Both the position numbers and the translations under genes were made by a program. Shown here in pieces: positions 7,612 through 17,356 of a stretch of DNA of 64,000 nt. The DNA is taken from assembly GCF_000647975.1 (NCBI RefSeq), contig NZ_JFKE01000007.1, positions 120,959 to 184,958 on the forward strand, written 5' to 3'. Each line of letters starts with the position of its first letter. Within the stretch, counting starts at the first letter, position 1. The notes under the pieces are model-generated. The model worked only from the letters and a program-made list of their open reading frames with translations, was not told the DNA's origin and ran no database searches. Source of the stretch: Actibacterium mucosum KCTC 23349. Lineage in GTDB: Bacteria; Pseudomonadota; Alphaproteobacteria; Rhodobacterales; Rhodobacteraceae.

Positions 7612-8252
7612 ACGTCGGCGCCTGTACCTTGCAGCACCCCGTGTTCCAGCGCATAGCGCGTCAGCCCGGCGGTGGAGGATATGCCCAGCTTGCGCTTGAT
7701 GTTCTTGCGGTGGGTTTCAACCGTGCGCACCGAAATATCCAGCGCCAGCGCCACCTCTTTGTTCGACAGCCCCTGCGCCAGCTGCAACAGAATCGTCTGT
7801 TCGCGGTTGGTCAGCGGCTCGCGCCCATCGGCGGTGCGCGGAGCCAGCGCCGCGGTGGCGCCTGTGCACAGGTATTGGCGGCCGGCCATCACCTCGTCGA
7901 TGGCCAGTTTGATCTCTTCGGTGGGGACGTCTTTCAGGACATAGCCCAAGGCGCCGTAGTTCAGCGCAGTGCCGATATATTCGGAGCTGTCATGCATCGA
8001 CAGGATCAGGATGCGGGTGCCGGGGCGGCGTTCGAGGATGATTTCGGTCGCGGCAAGGCCGTTCACTTGTGGCATGTTCAGATCCAGCAGCACCACGTCG
8101 GGGGCCAGGTCATCGATCTGGTCAACCAGTTCCTGCCCGTTGGTCAGCGTCGCGATCACCGAGATATCGTCATAAGATTCCAGCAGCGCCTGAATCCCCT
8201 CGGCAACCATCGGGTGGTCGTCCACCACGATCACGCGCACCTTTTCCGTCAT
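7608..8252 (-). CDS. NarL/FixJ-family response regulator
   Basis: A 214-residue two-component response regulator. The receiver domain (residues 1-120) shows the acidic pair D11-D12, the phospho-acceptor Asp57 in VVLLDLNMP, Thr/Ser and Lys positions (ILSMHDSS, YVLKD). The C-terminal LuxR-type helix-turn-helix (about 148-200) reads LTNREQTILLQLAQGLSNKE and VRTVETHRKNIKRKLGI. Its start codon overlaps the stop of the upstream histidine kinase (ATGA), so the two are co-translated partners. The position next to a divergent TRAP transporter suggests that it controls uptake of the TRAP substrate; this is inference. Confidence 0.93.
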   Translation of the reverse strand: MTEKVRVIVVDDHPMVAEGIQALLESYDDISVIATLTNGQELVDQIDDLAPDVVLLDLNMPQVNGLAATEIILERRPGTRILILSMHDSSEYIGTALNYGALGYVLKDVPTEEIKLAIDEVMAGRQYLCTGATAALAPRTADGREPLTNREQTILLQLAQGLSNKEVALALDISVRTVETHRKNIKRKLGISSTAGLTRYALEHGVLQGTGADV

Positions 8253-9670
8253 CCCGTTCCCCCCTTCGTCGTTTTCTGCATCGGCGGCAACATGTGGCTG
8301 AGAGGCATTTGCGCCTCGATCACCGTACCGCCACCACCGCGCGTGCTGAGCACGCGTAGCGTCCCGTTCAACTGTTCCGCACGCTCCTGCATGTTGCGCA
8401 GGCCCAGGCCGGAATTTGTCCGGTCGTTGCGCCAGTCGATCCCCTTGCCATTATCCGTGATCCGCAGCGTCGCGCCACCCCGGTGGCCAAAAACCTTGAT
8501 GTCCACCTTGGTTGCGCCGGCGTGGCGTTCGATATTGGTCAGGGCTTCTTGTGCAATCCGGTAAAGCGCGATCTTGGCGTCTTTGTCCAGTCGGTTCGAG
8601 AACACAACTGTTTCCAATTGCGTGTCGATGCCCGTGCGTTGGCCAAAATCATGTGCCAAAGTCTTCAATGCAGGCGCAAGGCCCAGATCGTCCAGAACGC
8701 CGGGGCGCAGGTCGCGGCTGATGCGTCGAACCTCCTGGATGGCACCGTTCAGGGTGCCAACACCCTTGTCCACGCTTTCCGAGGCACGATCATCCCCGGC
8801 ATTGAGCCGACGCTGGGCCAGTTCCAGCGCATAGCGGACGCTGACAAGGATCTGGCTGATACTGTCATGCAATTCGCGGGCGACGCGGCTGCGTTCCTCT
8901 TCCTGGGTGTCGAACACGCGCTGGGTCAGGCGTTTCAGCTTGGCATCGGCCAGCCGGCGTTCGCGGATGTTGATGAACATGCCGGACATGAAGACCATCA
9001 ATAGCGCCCCCATGGTGATCCCGCCGATATAAAGGAAGGTGCGCTGCACGCGCGCCTCCACCTCGGCCTCGGCGGCGGCAACGGTTTCCAGCACGTCGTC
9101 GATAAAGATGCCAGTTCCCACGGCCCATCGCCAATCCTGCAGGCCGATTACATAGGCGACCATGCGCGCGGTTTCGGTTGTCGATGGTTTGATCCAGTCG
9201 AACGAATGATAGCCACTGCCGGTCCGGGCGATGCGGATCAGTTCGTCGGTGACCGGCACGCCGTTCAGGTCGTTCAGACCGGTCCAGTTCTTGCCGATCA
9301 GATAGGTCTGGCGCGGGCTGACAAGGTTGTTGCCGTCATAGTCGAAGACAAAGAAATACCCGTCTTGCCCGTAGAGCATCGACGACAGGATTTGCGTGAC
9401 CTCCAGCTTGGCGGCCTCGTCGTCGGGGGCGGCGCGTCCATAGATGTTCACAAAGGCTGTTCGGGCGAGTGACAAATAGTTCTGCAGCTCGGCCCGCTTG
9501 GCCTCGATCAGTTGGTTTTCAAGGGTCCGGATCTCGCGCTCGGCCAATTGGCGCGACTGGTGTGCAACCAGAACGGAAATAGCCGCCGCCGCCAGGATCA
9601 GCGGCAGCGTGGCCAGCACAAACAGCTTTTGCCCATAGGTCAGGCGGAAATTGGATAAAGCACGCCACAT
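8249..9670 (-). CDS. Membrane sensor histidine kinase with Cache domain (HisKA_3/NarX-like class)
   Basis: A 473-residue kinase. Order: TM1 at about residues 14-35; an extracytoplasmic single Cache domain to about residue 215 containing the typical GQDGYFFVFDYDG and GKNWTG and ending WRWAVGTGIFIDDV; TM2 (LYIGGITMGALLMVFMSGMF); dimerisation helix with phospho-acceptor His268 in RELHDSISQ; and a HATPase with NIERHA (N box), DNGKGI and GLGLRNMQERA. Cache domains of this type sense small carboxylates and related solutes in the periplasm. Start: ATG 9670 was preferred to a TTG 17 codons upstream; neither has a clear Shine-Dalgarno. It forms an operon with the response regulator and diverges from dctP, so it probably senses the TRAP substrate. 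Confidence 0.9.
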   Translation of the reverse strand: MWRALSNFRLTYGQKLFVLATLPLILAAAAISVLVAHQSRQLAEREIRTLENQLIEAKRAELQNYLSLARTAFVNIYGRAAPDDEAAKLEVTQILSSMLYGQDGYFFVFDYDGNNLVSPRQTYLIGKNWTGLNDLNGVPVTDELIRIARTGSGYHSFDWIKPSTTETARMVAYVIGLQDWRWAVGTGIFIDDVLETVAAAEAEVEARVQRTFLYIGGITMGALLMVFMSGMFINIRERRLADAKLKRLTQRVFDTQEEERSRVARELHDSISQILVSVRYALELAQRRLNAGDDRASESVDKGVGTLNGAIQEVRRISRDLRPGVLDDLGLAPALKTLAHDFGQRTGIDTQLETVVFSNRLDKDAKIALYRIAQEALTNIERHAGATKVDIKVFGHRGGATLRITDNGKGIDWRNDRTNSGLGLRNMQERAEQLNGTLRVLSTRGGGGTVIEAQMPLSHMLPPMQKTTKGGTG

Positions 9671-9921
9671 CCTCGAATCGATACGGTGTTTTGGCGGCCA
9701 TTGGTAGATTCGATTTGCCAATTATATGCCGCTGTTGGCGCCAACTACGTAGAAATACGGATGAAAATTGTCGCAATTTTTTGACGCTAAATCCGTTTCT
9801 ACGCGGTAGTGGGTATTCCCCTTTACGCATGGGCCTCGCTAGGCTGGCGCCACTGCAAACGATCCGCCCGGGCGTGGCATACACGCTATGCGGGCATCTT
9901 GATTCTGGGAGGAATAAAATA

Positions 9922-11004
<1,083 letters not shown>

Positions 11005-11026
11005 GCCACGCGGGCTTGGATCATCA

Positions 11027-11056
11027 GACCCCCCGGCCAGCGTTCGGGGGGTCTTT
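11027..11056 (+). terminator. Intrinsic terminator/attenuating hairpin after dctP
   Basis: A strong stem GACCCCCCG/CGGGGGGTC (11027-11053) with a 9-base loop is followed by TTTT, 23 bp after the dctP stop. A hairpin between binding-protein and permease genes is a common way to make the binding protein in excess, by partial termination and mRNA protection. Confidence 0.85.
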
Positions 11057-11109
11057 TCCCATAATTTGGCGGGATGGGCCGCCACTCATAACAAGATGGA
11101 TGTGGGGTC

Positions 11110-12036
11110 ATGCTGGACGCAATTGTCTGGTTTTTTAAGAACATCGCACTTGCCTTTTCCAACTTTTTTTACGCGGTAACACACCCTGCGGAATGGTTGG
11201 CCTGGGTTGGTGAAATCAACGTGTCGTCGATCAGCACGGTCGAAGTGAAACAGGCGCTGATGCGCTTTATCTACTATGGCGGCTCGATCGAGTTCTTCTT
11301 TTTCGTTTTCACCGTGGTTTTGCTGGTCACAATCGCGGGTCTCATCCGGCGGCAATTCATGTGGAATTGCGTCATCGGGTTAGAGGCCGTTGCCAACTTC
11401 ATTGGCCGCCTGGCTGCGTGGGCGGGCCTGTTGATGGTTCTGCAGCAGATCATGATCGTCTTCATGCAGCGGATCTTTACGGCCGCGCAAATCTCCATCG
11501 GTTTTGGATCGCCGCTGACACGTGATGTCAGCTGGTGGGCCGAGGAGTTGAAACTTTTTAACGCCATTATCGTTTGCCTCTGCGTCACCTACACCTTTGT
11601 GCAGGGCGGCCATGTGCGCGTTGATCTGGTCTATTCGGCGGTCAGCTATCGCACCAAGAAGGTGATCGACATGTTCGGCGCGCTGGTCTTCATGATGCCC
11701 GGCGCGGTTCTGACATGGATGTATGGCTGGTACTTCATGTGGCGCCACCTGGTCACGCCCAAACCGTCCGCCTCGGACAGCCTGGACAAACTGCTGACCA
11801 AATCGCGTGCTCTGCGCTGGAACGTGGAAACCATCGGCTTCTCGCCAAACGGTTTTGACGCATATTTCCTGTTCAAGATCCTGTTGGTGATCTTTGCCGC
11901 CTTGGTGTTCCTGCACTCTGTTGCTTTCTTCTATCGCTCGTTCCTGGAATTCGTCGAGGGGCCGGAAAGCGAAGGGAAGTATCTGGATCGCGACAGCCTT
12001 GGCGACGGCGAAGAAGCCTATGAAGGCACACATTGA
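11110..12036 (+). CDS. TRAP transporter small permease (DctQ), extended form
   Basis: Membrane subunit of the TRAP system, 308 residues, against about 160-220 for a typical DctQ. The core has four membrane segments: around residues 58-80 (FFFFVFTVVLLVTIAGLI), 88-125, 157-175 (FNAIIVCLCVTYTFV) and 245-280. The conserved segment TFVQGGHVRVDLVYSAVS matches the DctQ motif with an Arg between two hydrophobic stretches. The extra length lies at the N-terminus and in a hydrophilic insertion (about residues 218-250: VTPKPSASDSLDKLL). It lies 105 bp after dctP and 17 bp before dctM, so it forms an operon with them. Confidence 0.88.
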   Translation: MLDAIVWFFKNIALAFSNFFYAVTHPAEWLAWVGEINVSSISTVEVKQALMRFIYYGGSIEFFFFVFTVVLLVTIAGLIRRQFMWNCVIGLEAVANFIGRLAAWAGLLMVLQQIMIVFMQRIFTAAQISIGFGSPLTRDVSWWAEELKLFNAIIVCLCVTYTFVQGGHVRVDLVYSAVSYRTKKVIDMFGALVFMMPGAVLTWMYGWYFMWRHLVTPKPSASDSLDKLLTKSRALRWNVETIGFSPNGFDAYFLFKILLVIFAALVFLHSVAFFYRSFLEFVEGPESEGKYLDRDSLGDGEEAYEGTH

Positions 12037-12053
12037 GGTAAGGAACTAAGACA

Positions 12054-14408
12054 ATGCTATTGGGACTTGATGGGGTCGAAATCGGCCTGCTAATCGTCTT
12101 CCTTTGCCTCTTTGGAGGCATTCTATCGGGCTTTCCCGTGGCCTTTGCCATCGGTGGTGCGGGGGTCATCTCTTTCGGGATCATCGCGGGGCTGGACAGT
12201 GCCGGATTGTTGATCCACCAGGCCATCGACACCGGGTCAGAGGCTTATGGCGCACTGATCGCCGAGGGTGTGCGGCCTGAAAAGATCAGTATCTTCCGAT
12301 ACCCCGACCTGCCAAGGGTCGCCGAGGCGGTGTTCCCGTCGGGTTGGGAAACGGCGCTGGACCGCAACGTGTCCTTCATCGTGAACCGGATGAACGAACG
12401 GGTGCTGGCCGGTCAGTCGATCGAAACGCTGCTGGCGGTGCTGATGTTCGTGCTGATGGGCATCACGCTGGAACGCTCGAAGATCGCCAACGACTTGCTG
12501 ACCACCATGGCGCGCGTCTTTGGCCCGCTGCCGGGTGGCCTGGCCGTATCGGTTGTGGTTGTGGGCGCGTTCCTGGCGGCGTCAACCGGGATCGTGGGCG
12601 CCACCGTGGTGACGATGGGTCTGCTGAGCCTGCCGACCATGTTGCGCAACAACTACTCCAAGGAGCTGGCGACCGGTGTGATCGCTGCCTCTGGCACGTT
12701 GGGGCAGATCATCCCGCCGTCGATCGTGATCGTTCTGTTGGGTACGCTGGCCGGTGACCTGTATTCGGCCGCGCAAGAAACCCGCGCGCAAGAGGCCGGG
12801 TGTTCCGACGCGTTGACCTATCTGGGTGAGCCGGCGGTGGTGTCGGTGGGCACGCTCTTTCAGGCGGCGTTGCTGCCGGGGATCATGCTGGCGCTGCTTT
12901 ATGGCCTCTATGCCTTTGGCTATGCGATGTTCAACCCGTCCAAGGCACCCGCGGTGCAAATGGACGGCAGCGGCGGCGAGGTCATCACCCGTAACGAGGC
13001 ACTGACGTGGTTCGTGGGTATTCCGGGTGCGCTAATCATCGGGGTGATTGCCTTGTCCAGCGCCGGTGTTATCGGCAACCAGAACATCATCGTCGACAGT
13101 TTCTCGGACGCAGGTAAAACGGCTTCGCTGCGCACCTCGGTCCCTGAACAGTGCCAGATCTCGATGATCGAGCTGCACGGGCAGGAAGCCTGGGACACGG
13201 CGCTGGCCGAGCAGAAGGCGATTGACGATGCCGGTGGCGTTGCCGAAGCGCGGGAACTGAGCGCGGAAGAGCGTGAAGCCGTGTTTGCCGAGCGCGTGGC
13301 CGCGGCTGCGCCCATCGGTTCGGGTGTTGCGACGGCGTTCCTGCTGCTTGCTCTGATCATCACCACGGCACGCGGTGTGGCCCCGTCGGCCGATACCCGT
13401 CCGTTGCTGATCGGGGGCGCCGGTGTTGTATTGGCGGTCTTGGTGGACATCTTGTTCATCTCGCCCACGACAACGCCGGGTGGCGCGTTTATCCGGTTGG
13501 CAATCCCGCTGGCGATGACGCTGTATGGCTGTCGCTATGCGGCCGGGCTGTTGGGACGTAACGAGCTGTTGCGCGTTGTTTTCCCGCCGCTGGTTCTGAT
13601 CGTGGCTGTGCTTGGGTCGATCCTTGGTGGGATCACCAACCCGACACCAGCCGCGGCGTTGGGTGCGGGCGGGGCGATCCTGCTGGCAGCGTTCCGTAAG
13701 TTGCAGGACGAGCAGAAATCGGGCCGGTTGATCATCATGGCGACCTTCTCGATCCTGGTTATGATCTTGATCGGGGTCAACTTCGACCTGCGGATGAACC
13801 AGGAGAATGTGCTGGCGCAGAACGTGGTGGCGTTTGTCTTTGCCAAGTCGGCCTATCTGTTCGCGATGTTCGGCATCTTCTATGCCTGCTGGGTGCTGTT
13901 CAAAGGCGCGGTTCTGAGCCCGATCGTGCGCGAGACGGCGAAGGTGACATCGATGGTGTTCACCATCCTGATCGGCTCGCAACTGCTGAACCTTGTGGTG
14001 ATCTCGTTTGGCGGTGAACACTACATCCAGGACTTCCTGAAGAGCTATGACAACGAGTTCACGGCCTTTCTGATCGTGATGCTGGTGCTGTTCATCCTGG
14101 GCTTTGTGCTGGACTTCCTCGAGATCATCTACATCGTGATCCCGATTGTAGGGCCGGTGATCTATGGTGGGGATTTTGACCCGAAATGGGTGACAATCAT
14201 GATCGCGGTGAACCTGCAGACGTCGTTCCTGACCCCGCCATTTGGCTTTGCGCTGTTTTATCTGCGCGGGGTGGCACCGCCCGAGGTGACCACCGGCCAT
14301 ATCTATCGCGGGGTCATACCTTTCGTGTTGATCCAGGTGGTGGGGCTGGCGATCCTGTGGCTGTTCCCGTCGATTGTGACGATCATGCCGAACCTCTTTG
14401 CGGGGTAG
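12054..14408 (+). CDS. TRAP transporter large permease (DctM), unusually long
   Basis: Catalytic membrane subunit of the TRAP transporter, 784 residues, nearly twice the usual 425-450. The first DctM half is recognisable as FGGILSGFPVAFAIGG plus ITLERSKIANDLL, STGIVGATVVTMGLLSLPTM and SGTLGQIIPPSI. The second half is LFILGFVLDFLEIIYIVIP and NLQTSFLTPPFGFALFYLRG near the C-terminus. Between and within them are extra pieces: a hydrophilic insert at about residues 57-115, a polar, acidic loop at 344-415 with several additional membrane segments after it, and a second GG-rich segment (SILGGITNPTPAAALGAGG) that repeats part of the family signature. Similar long forms are known in mannitol/chloroaromatic-type TRAP systems. 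No frameshift is seen. Confidence 0.92.
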   Translation: MLLGLDGVEIGLLIVFLCLFGGILSGFPVAFAIGGAGVISFGIIAGLDSAGLLIHQAIDTGSEAYGALIAEGVRPEKISIFRYPDLPRVAEAVFPSGWETALDRNVSFIVNRMNERVLAGQSIETLLAVLMFVLMGITLERSKIANDLLTTMARVFGPLPGGLAVSVVVVGAFLAASTGIVGATVVTMGLLSLPTMLRNNYSKELATGVIAASGTLGQIIPPSIVIVLLGTLAGDLYSAAQETRAQEAGCSDALTYLGEPAVVSVGTLFQAALLPGIMLALLYGLYAFGYAMFNPSKAPAVQMDGSGGEVITRNEALTWFVGIPGALIIGVIALSSAGVIGNQNIIVDSFSDAGKTASLRTSVPEQCQISMIELHGQEAWDTALAEQKAIDDAGGVAEARELSAEEREAVFAERVAAAAPIGSGVATAFLLLALIITTARGVAPSADTRPLLIGGAGVVLAVLVDILFISPTTTPGGAFIRLAIPLAMTLYGCRYAAGLLGRNELLRVVFPPLVLIVAVLGSILGGITNPTPAAALGAGGAILLAAFRKLQDEQKSGRLIIMATFSILVMILIGVNFDLRMNQENVLAQNVVAFVFAKSAYLFAMFGIFYACWVLFKGAVLSPIVRETAKVTSMVFTILIGSQLLNLVVISFGGEHYIQDFLKSYDNEFTAFLIVMLVLFILGFVLDFLEIIYIVIPIVGPVIYGGDFDPKWVTIMIAVNLQTSFLTPPFGFALFYLRGVAPPEVTTGHIYRGVIPFVLIQVVGLAILWLFPSIVTIMPNLFAG

Positions 14409-14433
14409 CGTAACGAGGTCGTTGTTAAAAGGT

Positions 14434-14464
14434 AAAGCCGCCCCTTGGGGCGGCTTTGCTGCTT
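14434..14464 (+). terminator. Intrinsic terminator of the dctPQM operon
   Basis: A perfect 11-bp inverted repeat AAAGCCGCCCC/GGGGCGGCTTT (14434-14457) with a very short loop, followed by a T-rich run, lies 25 bp after the dctM stop. Confidence 0.85.
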
Positions 14465-14497
14465 TTGTGTCGCGCCTTTGGGGCGCTCCGGTGGGCG

Positions 14498-14887
14498 TCA
14501 GGTTGCTGTCGGTTCGATTAGGTCCCAGCCGTTGCCCCATGGGTCGCGCCAGACGGCGACCACGCCGTAGGGTTCGTGGCGCGGTTCTTCGTCGAATTGG
14601 ACACCCGCAGCCCGCATCGCCGCGTGGTCACGGGCGAAATTGTCCGTATGCAGGAAGAAGCCGATGCGCCCGCCGGTTTGGTTTCCCAGCGCGGCCTGTT
14701 GTCGTTCGGATGTGGGTTCCGCCAGTACGATCCGCGTTTCGGTCGCGCCGGGCGGTGCGATCGTCACCCAGCGCTTTCCGGGTTGCGGCAGGTCCTGGAG
14801 CAGGTTGAAACCAAGCTTGCCGCAATAAAACGCGATCCCGGCATCGTAGCTGGGCACGAGGATCGTGAACGCGCCAATATGCGGCAT
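14498..14887 (-). CDS. VOC (glyoxalase/bleomycin-resistance) family protein
   Basis: A 129-residue protein with paired beta-alpha-beta-beta-beta units of the vicinal-oxygen-chelate fold: IGAFTILVPSYDAGIAFYCGKLGF at the N-terminus, RIGFFLHTDNFARDHAAM in the middle and VVAVWRDPWGNGWDLIEP at the end. The C-terminal DPWGNGWDL with its Glu/Asp is the common signature of glyoxalase-like proteins. The reaction is not predictable (dioxygenase, isomerase or resistance binding protein are all possible). It starts 3 bp after the bpt stop codon on the same strand, so the two are probably co-transcribed. Confidence 0.88.
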   Translation of the reverse strand: MPHIGAFTILVPSYDAGIAFYCGKLGFNLLQDLPQPGKRWVTIAPPGATETRIVLAEPTSERQQAALGNQTGGRIGFFLHTDNFARDHAAMRAAGVQFDEEPRHEPYGVVAVWRDPWGNGWDLIEPTAT

Positions 14888-14890
14888 TTG

Positions 14891-15724
14891 TCAGCTTTTG
14901 TCGGCCGCGGGCAGGCTGTCCGGAAGGGTCAGGTGCGCCACCTGTTCGGCGATAGGTTCGACGGACAGGGGGTGGATCTCTTCCTCGTGGGCATTGGGAT
15001 CGCCCATCGGTTGCCAACGGCCGCCCTTGTAGATCTCGACCCCGGCGAAGTTGGCCTTGTAGCCCATCTTGGGGCTGCCCGGCACCCAGTAGCCGAGATA
15101 GACAAATTCCAACCCGGCCTCGCGCGCAATGTCGATATGGTCGAGAATGATGTAGGTGCCCAACGAGCGCTTGGTCAGGTCGGCGTCGTAGAACGAATAG
15201 ACCATTGACAGCCCGTCATCCAACACGTCGGTCAGGCACACAGCCGCCAATTCGCGCCCCGCACCTTCGGGGCGGGCGTATTCGATGATGCGCGAACGGA
15301 TCGGCGTTTCCTCGATCATCGCGGCAAACTCGAAAATATCCATGTCGGCCATTCCGCCCTCGGCATGGCGCGCTTCGAGGTATTTGCGGAACAGGGCGTA
15401 TTGTTCCTCGGTCGCCCAGGGGCTGGAGGCGTTGCGGCGCATGTCTGCATTTCGGTTGATGCATTTGCGTTGTGAGCGGTTCGGCTGAAACGCTGAAACG
15501 CGGATACGGGCCGACAGGCAAGCGGTGCAGTCCGAACATGACGGGCGATACAACACGTTTTGCGACCGGCGAAAGCCCTGTTTGGACAAGGAATTGTTCA
15601 GCTTTTCCGACGTCTCGCCCTGCAATGCCGTGAACAATTTTCGCTCCATCCGCCCTTCGAGATAGGGGCAGGGTTGAGGAGCGGTCACGTAAAACTGTGG
15701 TGCAATAGGGAGCGTGTGGCGCAT
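14891..15724 (-). CDS. bpt: Aspartate/glutamate leucyltransferase (bacterial R-transferase homologue)
   Basis: Aminoacyl-tRNA-protein transferase of the Bpt class, 277 residues, which adds leucine to proteins with N-terminal Asp or Glu and so feeds them to ClpS/ClpAP degradation. Visible marks are the N-terminal [21 protein letters not shown], the Cys-rich [13 protein letters not shown], and the C-terminal acceptor domain with [20 protein letters not shown] and [17 protein letters not shown]. Length and order are normal for the family. No clear Shine-Dalgarno is visible at the ATG. It is followed by the VOC-family gene. Confidence 0.95.
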   Translation of the reverse strand: MRHTLPIAPQFYVTAPQPCPYLEGRMERKLFTALQGETSEKLNNSLSKQGFRRSQNVLYRPSCSDCTACLSARIRVSAFQPNRSQRKCINRNADMRRNASSPWATEEQYALFRKYLEARHAEGGMADMDIFEFAAMIEETPIRSRIIEYARPEGAGRELAAVCLTDVLDDGLSMVYSFYDADLTKRSLGTYIILDHIDIAREAGLEFVYLGYWVPGSPKMGYKANFAGVEIYKGGRWQPMGDPNAHEEEIHPLSVEPIAEQVAHLTLPDSLPAADKS

Positions 15725-15790
15725 ATAATCCGGTCGCTTAAACTGCGTTTCACTGAAACGCTAGCAAAGCGAACCGGAAAGGCCAAGGGA

Positions 15791-16234
15791 TTACACGCGA
15801 TAACGTGCAGCCTTGTTTAACGCGGTGGTGCCCAGGATCAGGTCATGCAGGCCTTGCGCACGTTCGGTGGTCAGTGTTGTTGCGATCGAGATGATCTGCA
15901 AAACAACGCTGCCAAACATCACGAAATGCAGGAATGTGTGCAAAGCAGCCTCGGGGAACGACAAACGCTGACCTTCGCGGTTGCGCAGTTCGATGGCCAT
16001 CATCCGCATGCCAAATGTTGCAGAGCCGGCCGAGATTGTTGCCACGCGGTACACAAAACTTGTCACCGTCACGACCAGCGGCAGCAGGAAGAGGGCGATT
16101 CCAAAGGTCGAGACCAATACCAACAGCACCAGCGCAAGGATGATCACAAGGTCGATGATCCATGCAAAGAACCGCTTGGACGGGATATCGGCGTAAAACT
16201 CGGGTTGCAGTTGGGGGTCGGGCAGGGCGTTCAT
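15791..16234 (-). CDS. RDD family membrane protein
   Basis: A 147-residue protein of the RDD family, small membrane proteins of mostly unknown role (some act as Na+/H+ antiporters). The family-defining Arg-Asp-Asp positions appear in the pattern SKRFFAWIIDLVIIL (R and D). The first two membrane segments lie at about residues 17-45, then a segment TFGMRMMAIELRN, and the last membrane segment precedes RAQGLHDLILGT, the typical RDD ending. ATG 16234 was taken over a TTG three codons upstream; neither has a strong ribosome site. A terminator-like hairpin separates it from the DUF2852 gene upstream. Confidence 0.85.
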   Translation of the reverse strand: MNALPDPQLQPEFYADIPSKRFFAWIIDLVIILALVLLVLVSTFGIALFLLPLVVTVTSFVYRVATISAGSATFGMRMMAIELRNREGQRLSFPEAALHTFLHFVMFGSVVLQIISIATTLTTERAQGLHDLILGTTALNKAARYRV

Positions 16235-16257
16235 GGCAATCAATCTATCATAAAGGG

Positions 16258-16288
16258 AAGGCGCCCTGCAGGGGAAACAGGGCGCCTT
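16258..16288 (-). terminator. Hairpin terminator after the DUF2852 gene
   Basis: A perfect 11-bp inverted repeat (AAGGCGCCCTG/CAGGGCGCCTT) with a 9-base loop lies 18 bp beyond the stop of the minus-strand DUF2852 gene. The following T-run is short (CCCTTTAT), so termination may be incomplete and feed the RDD gene. Confidence 0.7.
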
Positions 16289-16305
16289 GGGGGACGAGGT
16301 GAAGC

Positions 16306-16704
16306 TTAGGCTTCGATGGGCTCGTCATCTTTGCTCGAGGTTTCACGGGCTTTCTTGGCGCGTTCGTCCATGAAGGCGTCAAACTCGGACTTGTCCTTGG
16401 CTTCGCGCAAACGTTGCAGGAAGGATTCAAAGCTGTCCTGCTCTTCTTCCAGGCGGCGCAGCGTTTCGGACTTGTAGGCGTCAAAGGCAGTGTTGCCCGA
16501 CGATTTGAAACCATAGTGGCGCGAGTGGGTGCGTTTGCTGCAACGGCTGAACATGCGTTTACTCCAGATCATGTAGGCCAGAAGGGCCAGTCCGACGGGC
16601 CAGAAGAAAATGAAACCAAGCACCATGGCCGCAATCCAGGCGCCTTTCCCGCGCTGGTCGAGCCAGGTTTCTGCTTGTGTGGGCCATGTGGCGACGGAAC
16701 TCAT
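16306..16704 (-). CDS. DUF2852 domain-containing membrane protein
   Basis: A 132-residue protein of a family widespread in alphaproteobacteria and of unknown function. It has one or two hydrophobic stretches (about residues 22-46: AWIAAMVLGFIFFWPVGLALLAYMIW), then a basic, Ser/Arg-rich region, the conserved SSGNTAFDAYKSETLRRLEEEQ and the helix SFESFLQRLREAKDKSEFDAFMDER. The C-terminal half is predicted to be a cytoplasmic coiled coil. The tail is acidic and variable. The stop is followed by a hairpin. Its role, perhaps envelope-related, is not known. Confidence 0.85.
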   Translation of the reverse strand: MSSVATWPTQAETWLDQRGKGAWIAAMVLGFIFFWPVGLALLAYMIWSKRMFSRCSKRTHSRHYGFKSSGNTAFDAYKSETLRRLEEEQDSFESFLQRLREAKDKSEFDAFMDERAKKARETSSKDDEPIEA

Positions 16705-16801
16705 TTTGTACTCCTTGGGTCAAAGTTGGATGTGAATGTCTTTCACATTACCCAAGATTGGTATTGAGGCCGCGCCGGTCAAGGGGGAATGTAAAACAAA
16801 T

Positions 16802-17281
16802 TCACATTTTCTGACAGACGGTGAATTCAGCCAGTTCCGCACCGGTCAGGTTCAACAGGATCTGCGGGTCAATCGGAAAAATATGACGCGGAGTACCAGC
16901 GGCGGCCCAAACCACGTCGAAATTCAGCAGGCGCGGATCGAACCACGCGCGTATGGGGGACAGGTGTCCGATCGGGGACACGCCGCCAATGGCAAAACCG
17001 GTCTGGGTGCGGATCAGGGCTGCATCCGCCTTGCCCAGTTTGGTGCCCGCAATCGTACCGGCCCGGTCGCCATCCACGCGATTGCCGCCCGCTGTCAGGA
17101 AGAGGACGGCCTGGCCCGTATCCTCGGCCCCGAAAATGATCGACTTGGCAATTTGGTCCAGATGACAGCCCGCAGCCTCGGCCGCCTCGGCAGCGGTGCG
17201 GGCCTGACCCACCTCAAGCACCTCATCGGGCAAGCCGGCATCGCGCAGTGCTGTCTTCACGCGTTTCAAACTCTTGCTCAT
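16802..17281 (-). CDS. YbaK/EbsC-type aminoacyl-tRNA deacylase
   Basis: A 159-residue protein of the YbaK/ProX/EbsC family, trans-editing enzymes that hydrolyse mis-charged aminoacyl-tRNAs such as Cys-tRNA-Pro. Seen are the central AKSIIFGAEDTGQAVLFLTAGGNRVD (with the family K), LGKADA and the signature GFAIGGVSPIGH, followed by WFDPRLLNFDVVWAAAGTPRHIFPI. The frame extends upstream in phase, but ATG 17281 gives the usual short N-terminus MSKSLKRVK. It is divergent from glnE with 75 bp between the starts, and no strong ribosome site is seen. Which tRNA is edited cannot be told from sequence. Confidence 0.85.
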   Translation of the reverse strand: MSKSLKRVKTALRDAGLPDEVLEVGQARTAAEAAEAAGCHLDQIAKSIIFGAEDTGQAVLFLTAGGNRVDGDRAGTIAGTKLGKADAALIRTQTGFAIGGVSPIGHLSPIRAWFDPRLLNFDVVWAAAGTPRHIFPIDPQILLNLTGAELAEFTVCQKM

Positions 17282-17356
17282 GGGGGGCACCATTGCGCAG
17301 GGTCGAATGGATCGCAAGCCGTTGACGCCGCTTTTCCAGCGGCGCAAAACAGGCCT

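Noticed and set aside
13032..14540. 502-codon antisense ORF across dctM
   Set aside because: Rich in His/Arg/Gln with no family pattern; the antisense of a well-supported membrane protein.
16736..17356. 207-codon upstream extension of the glnE frame
   Set aside because: Overlaps the YbaK gene in antisense and lacks conserved content; the start at 17357 gives a normal GlnE.
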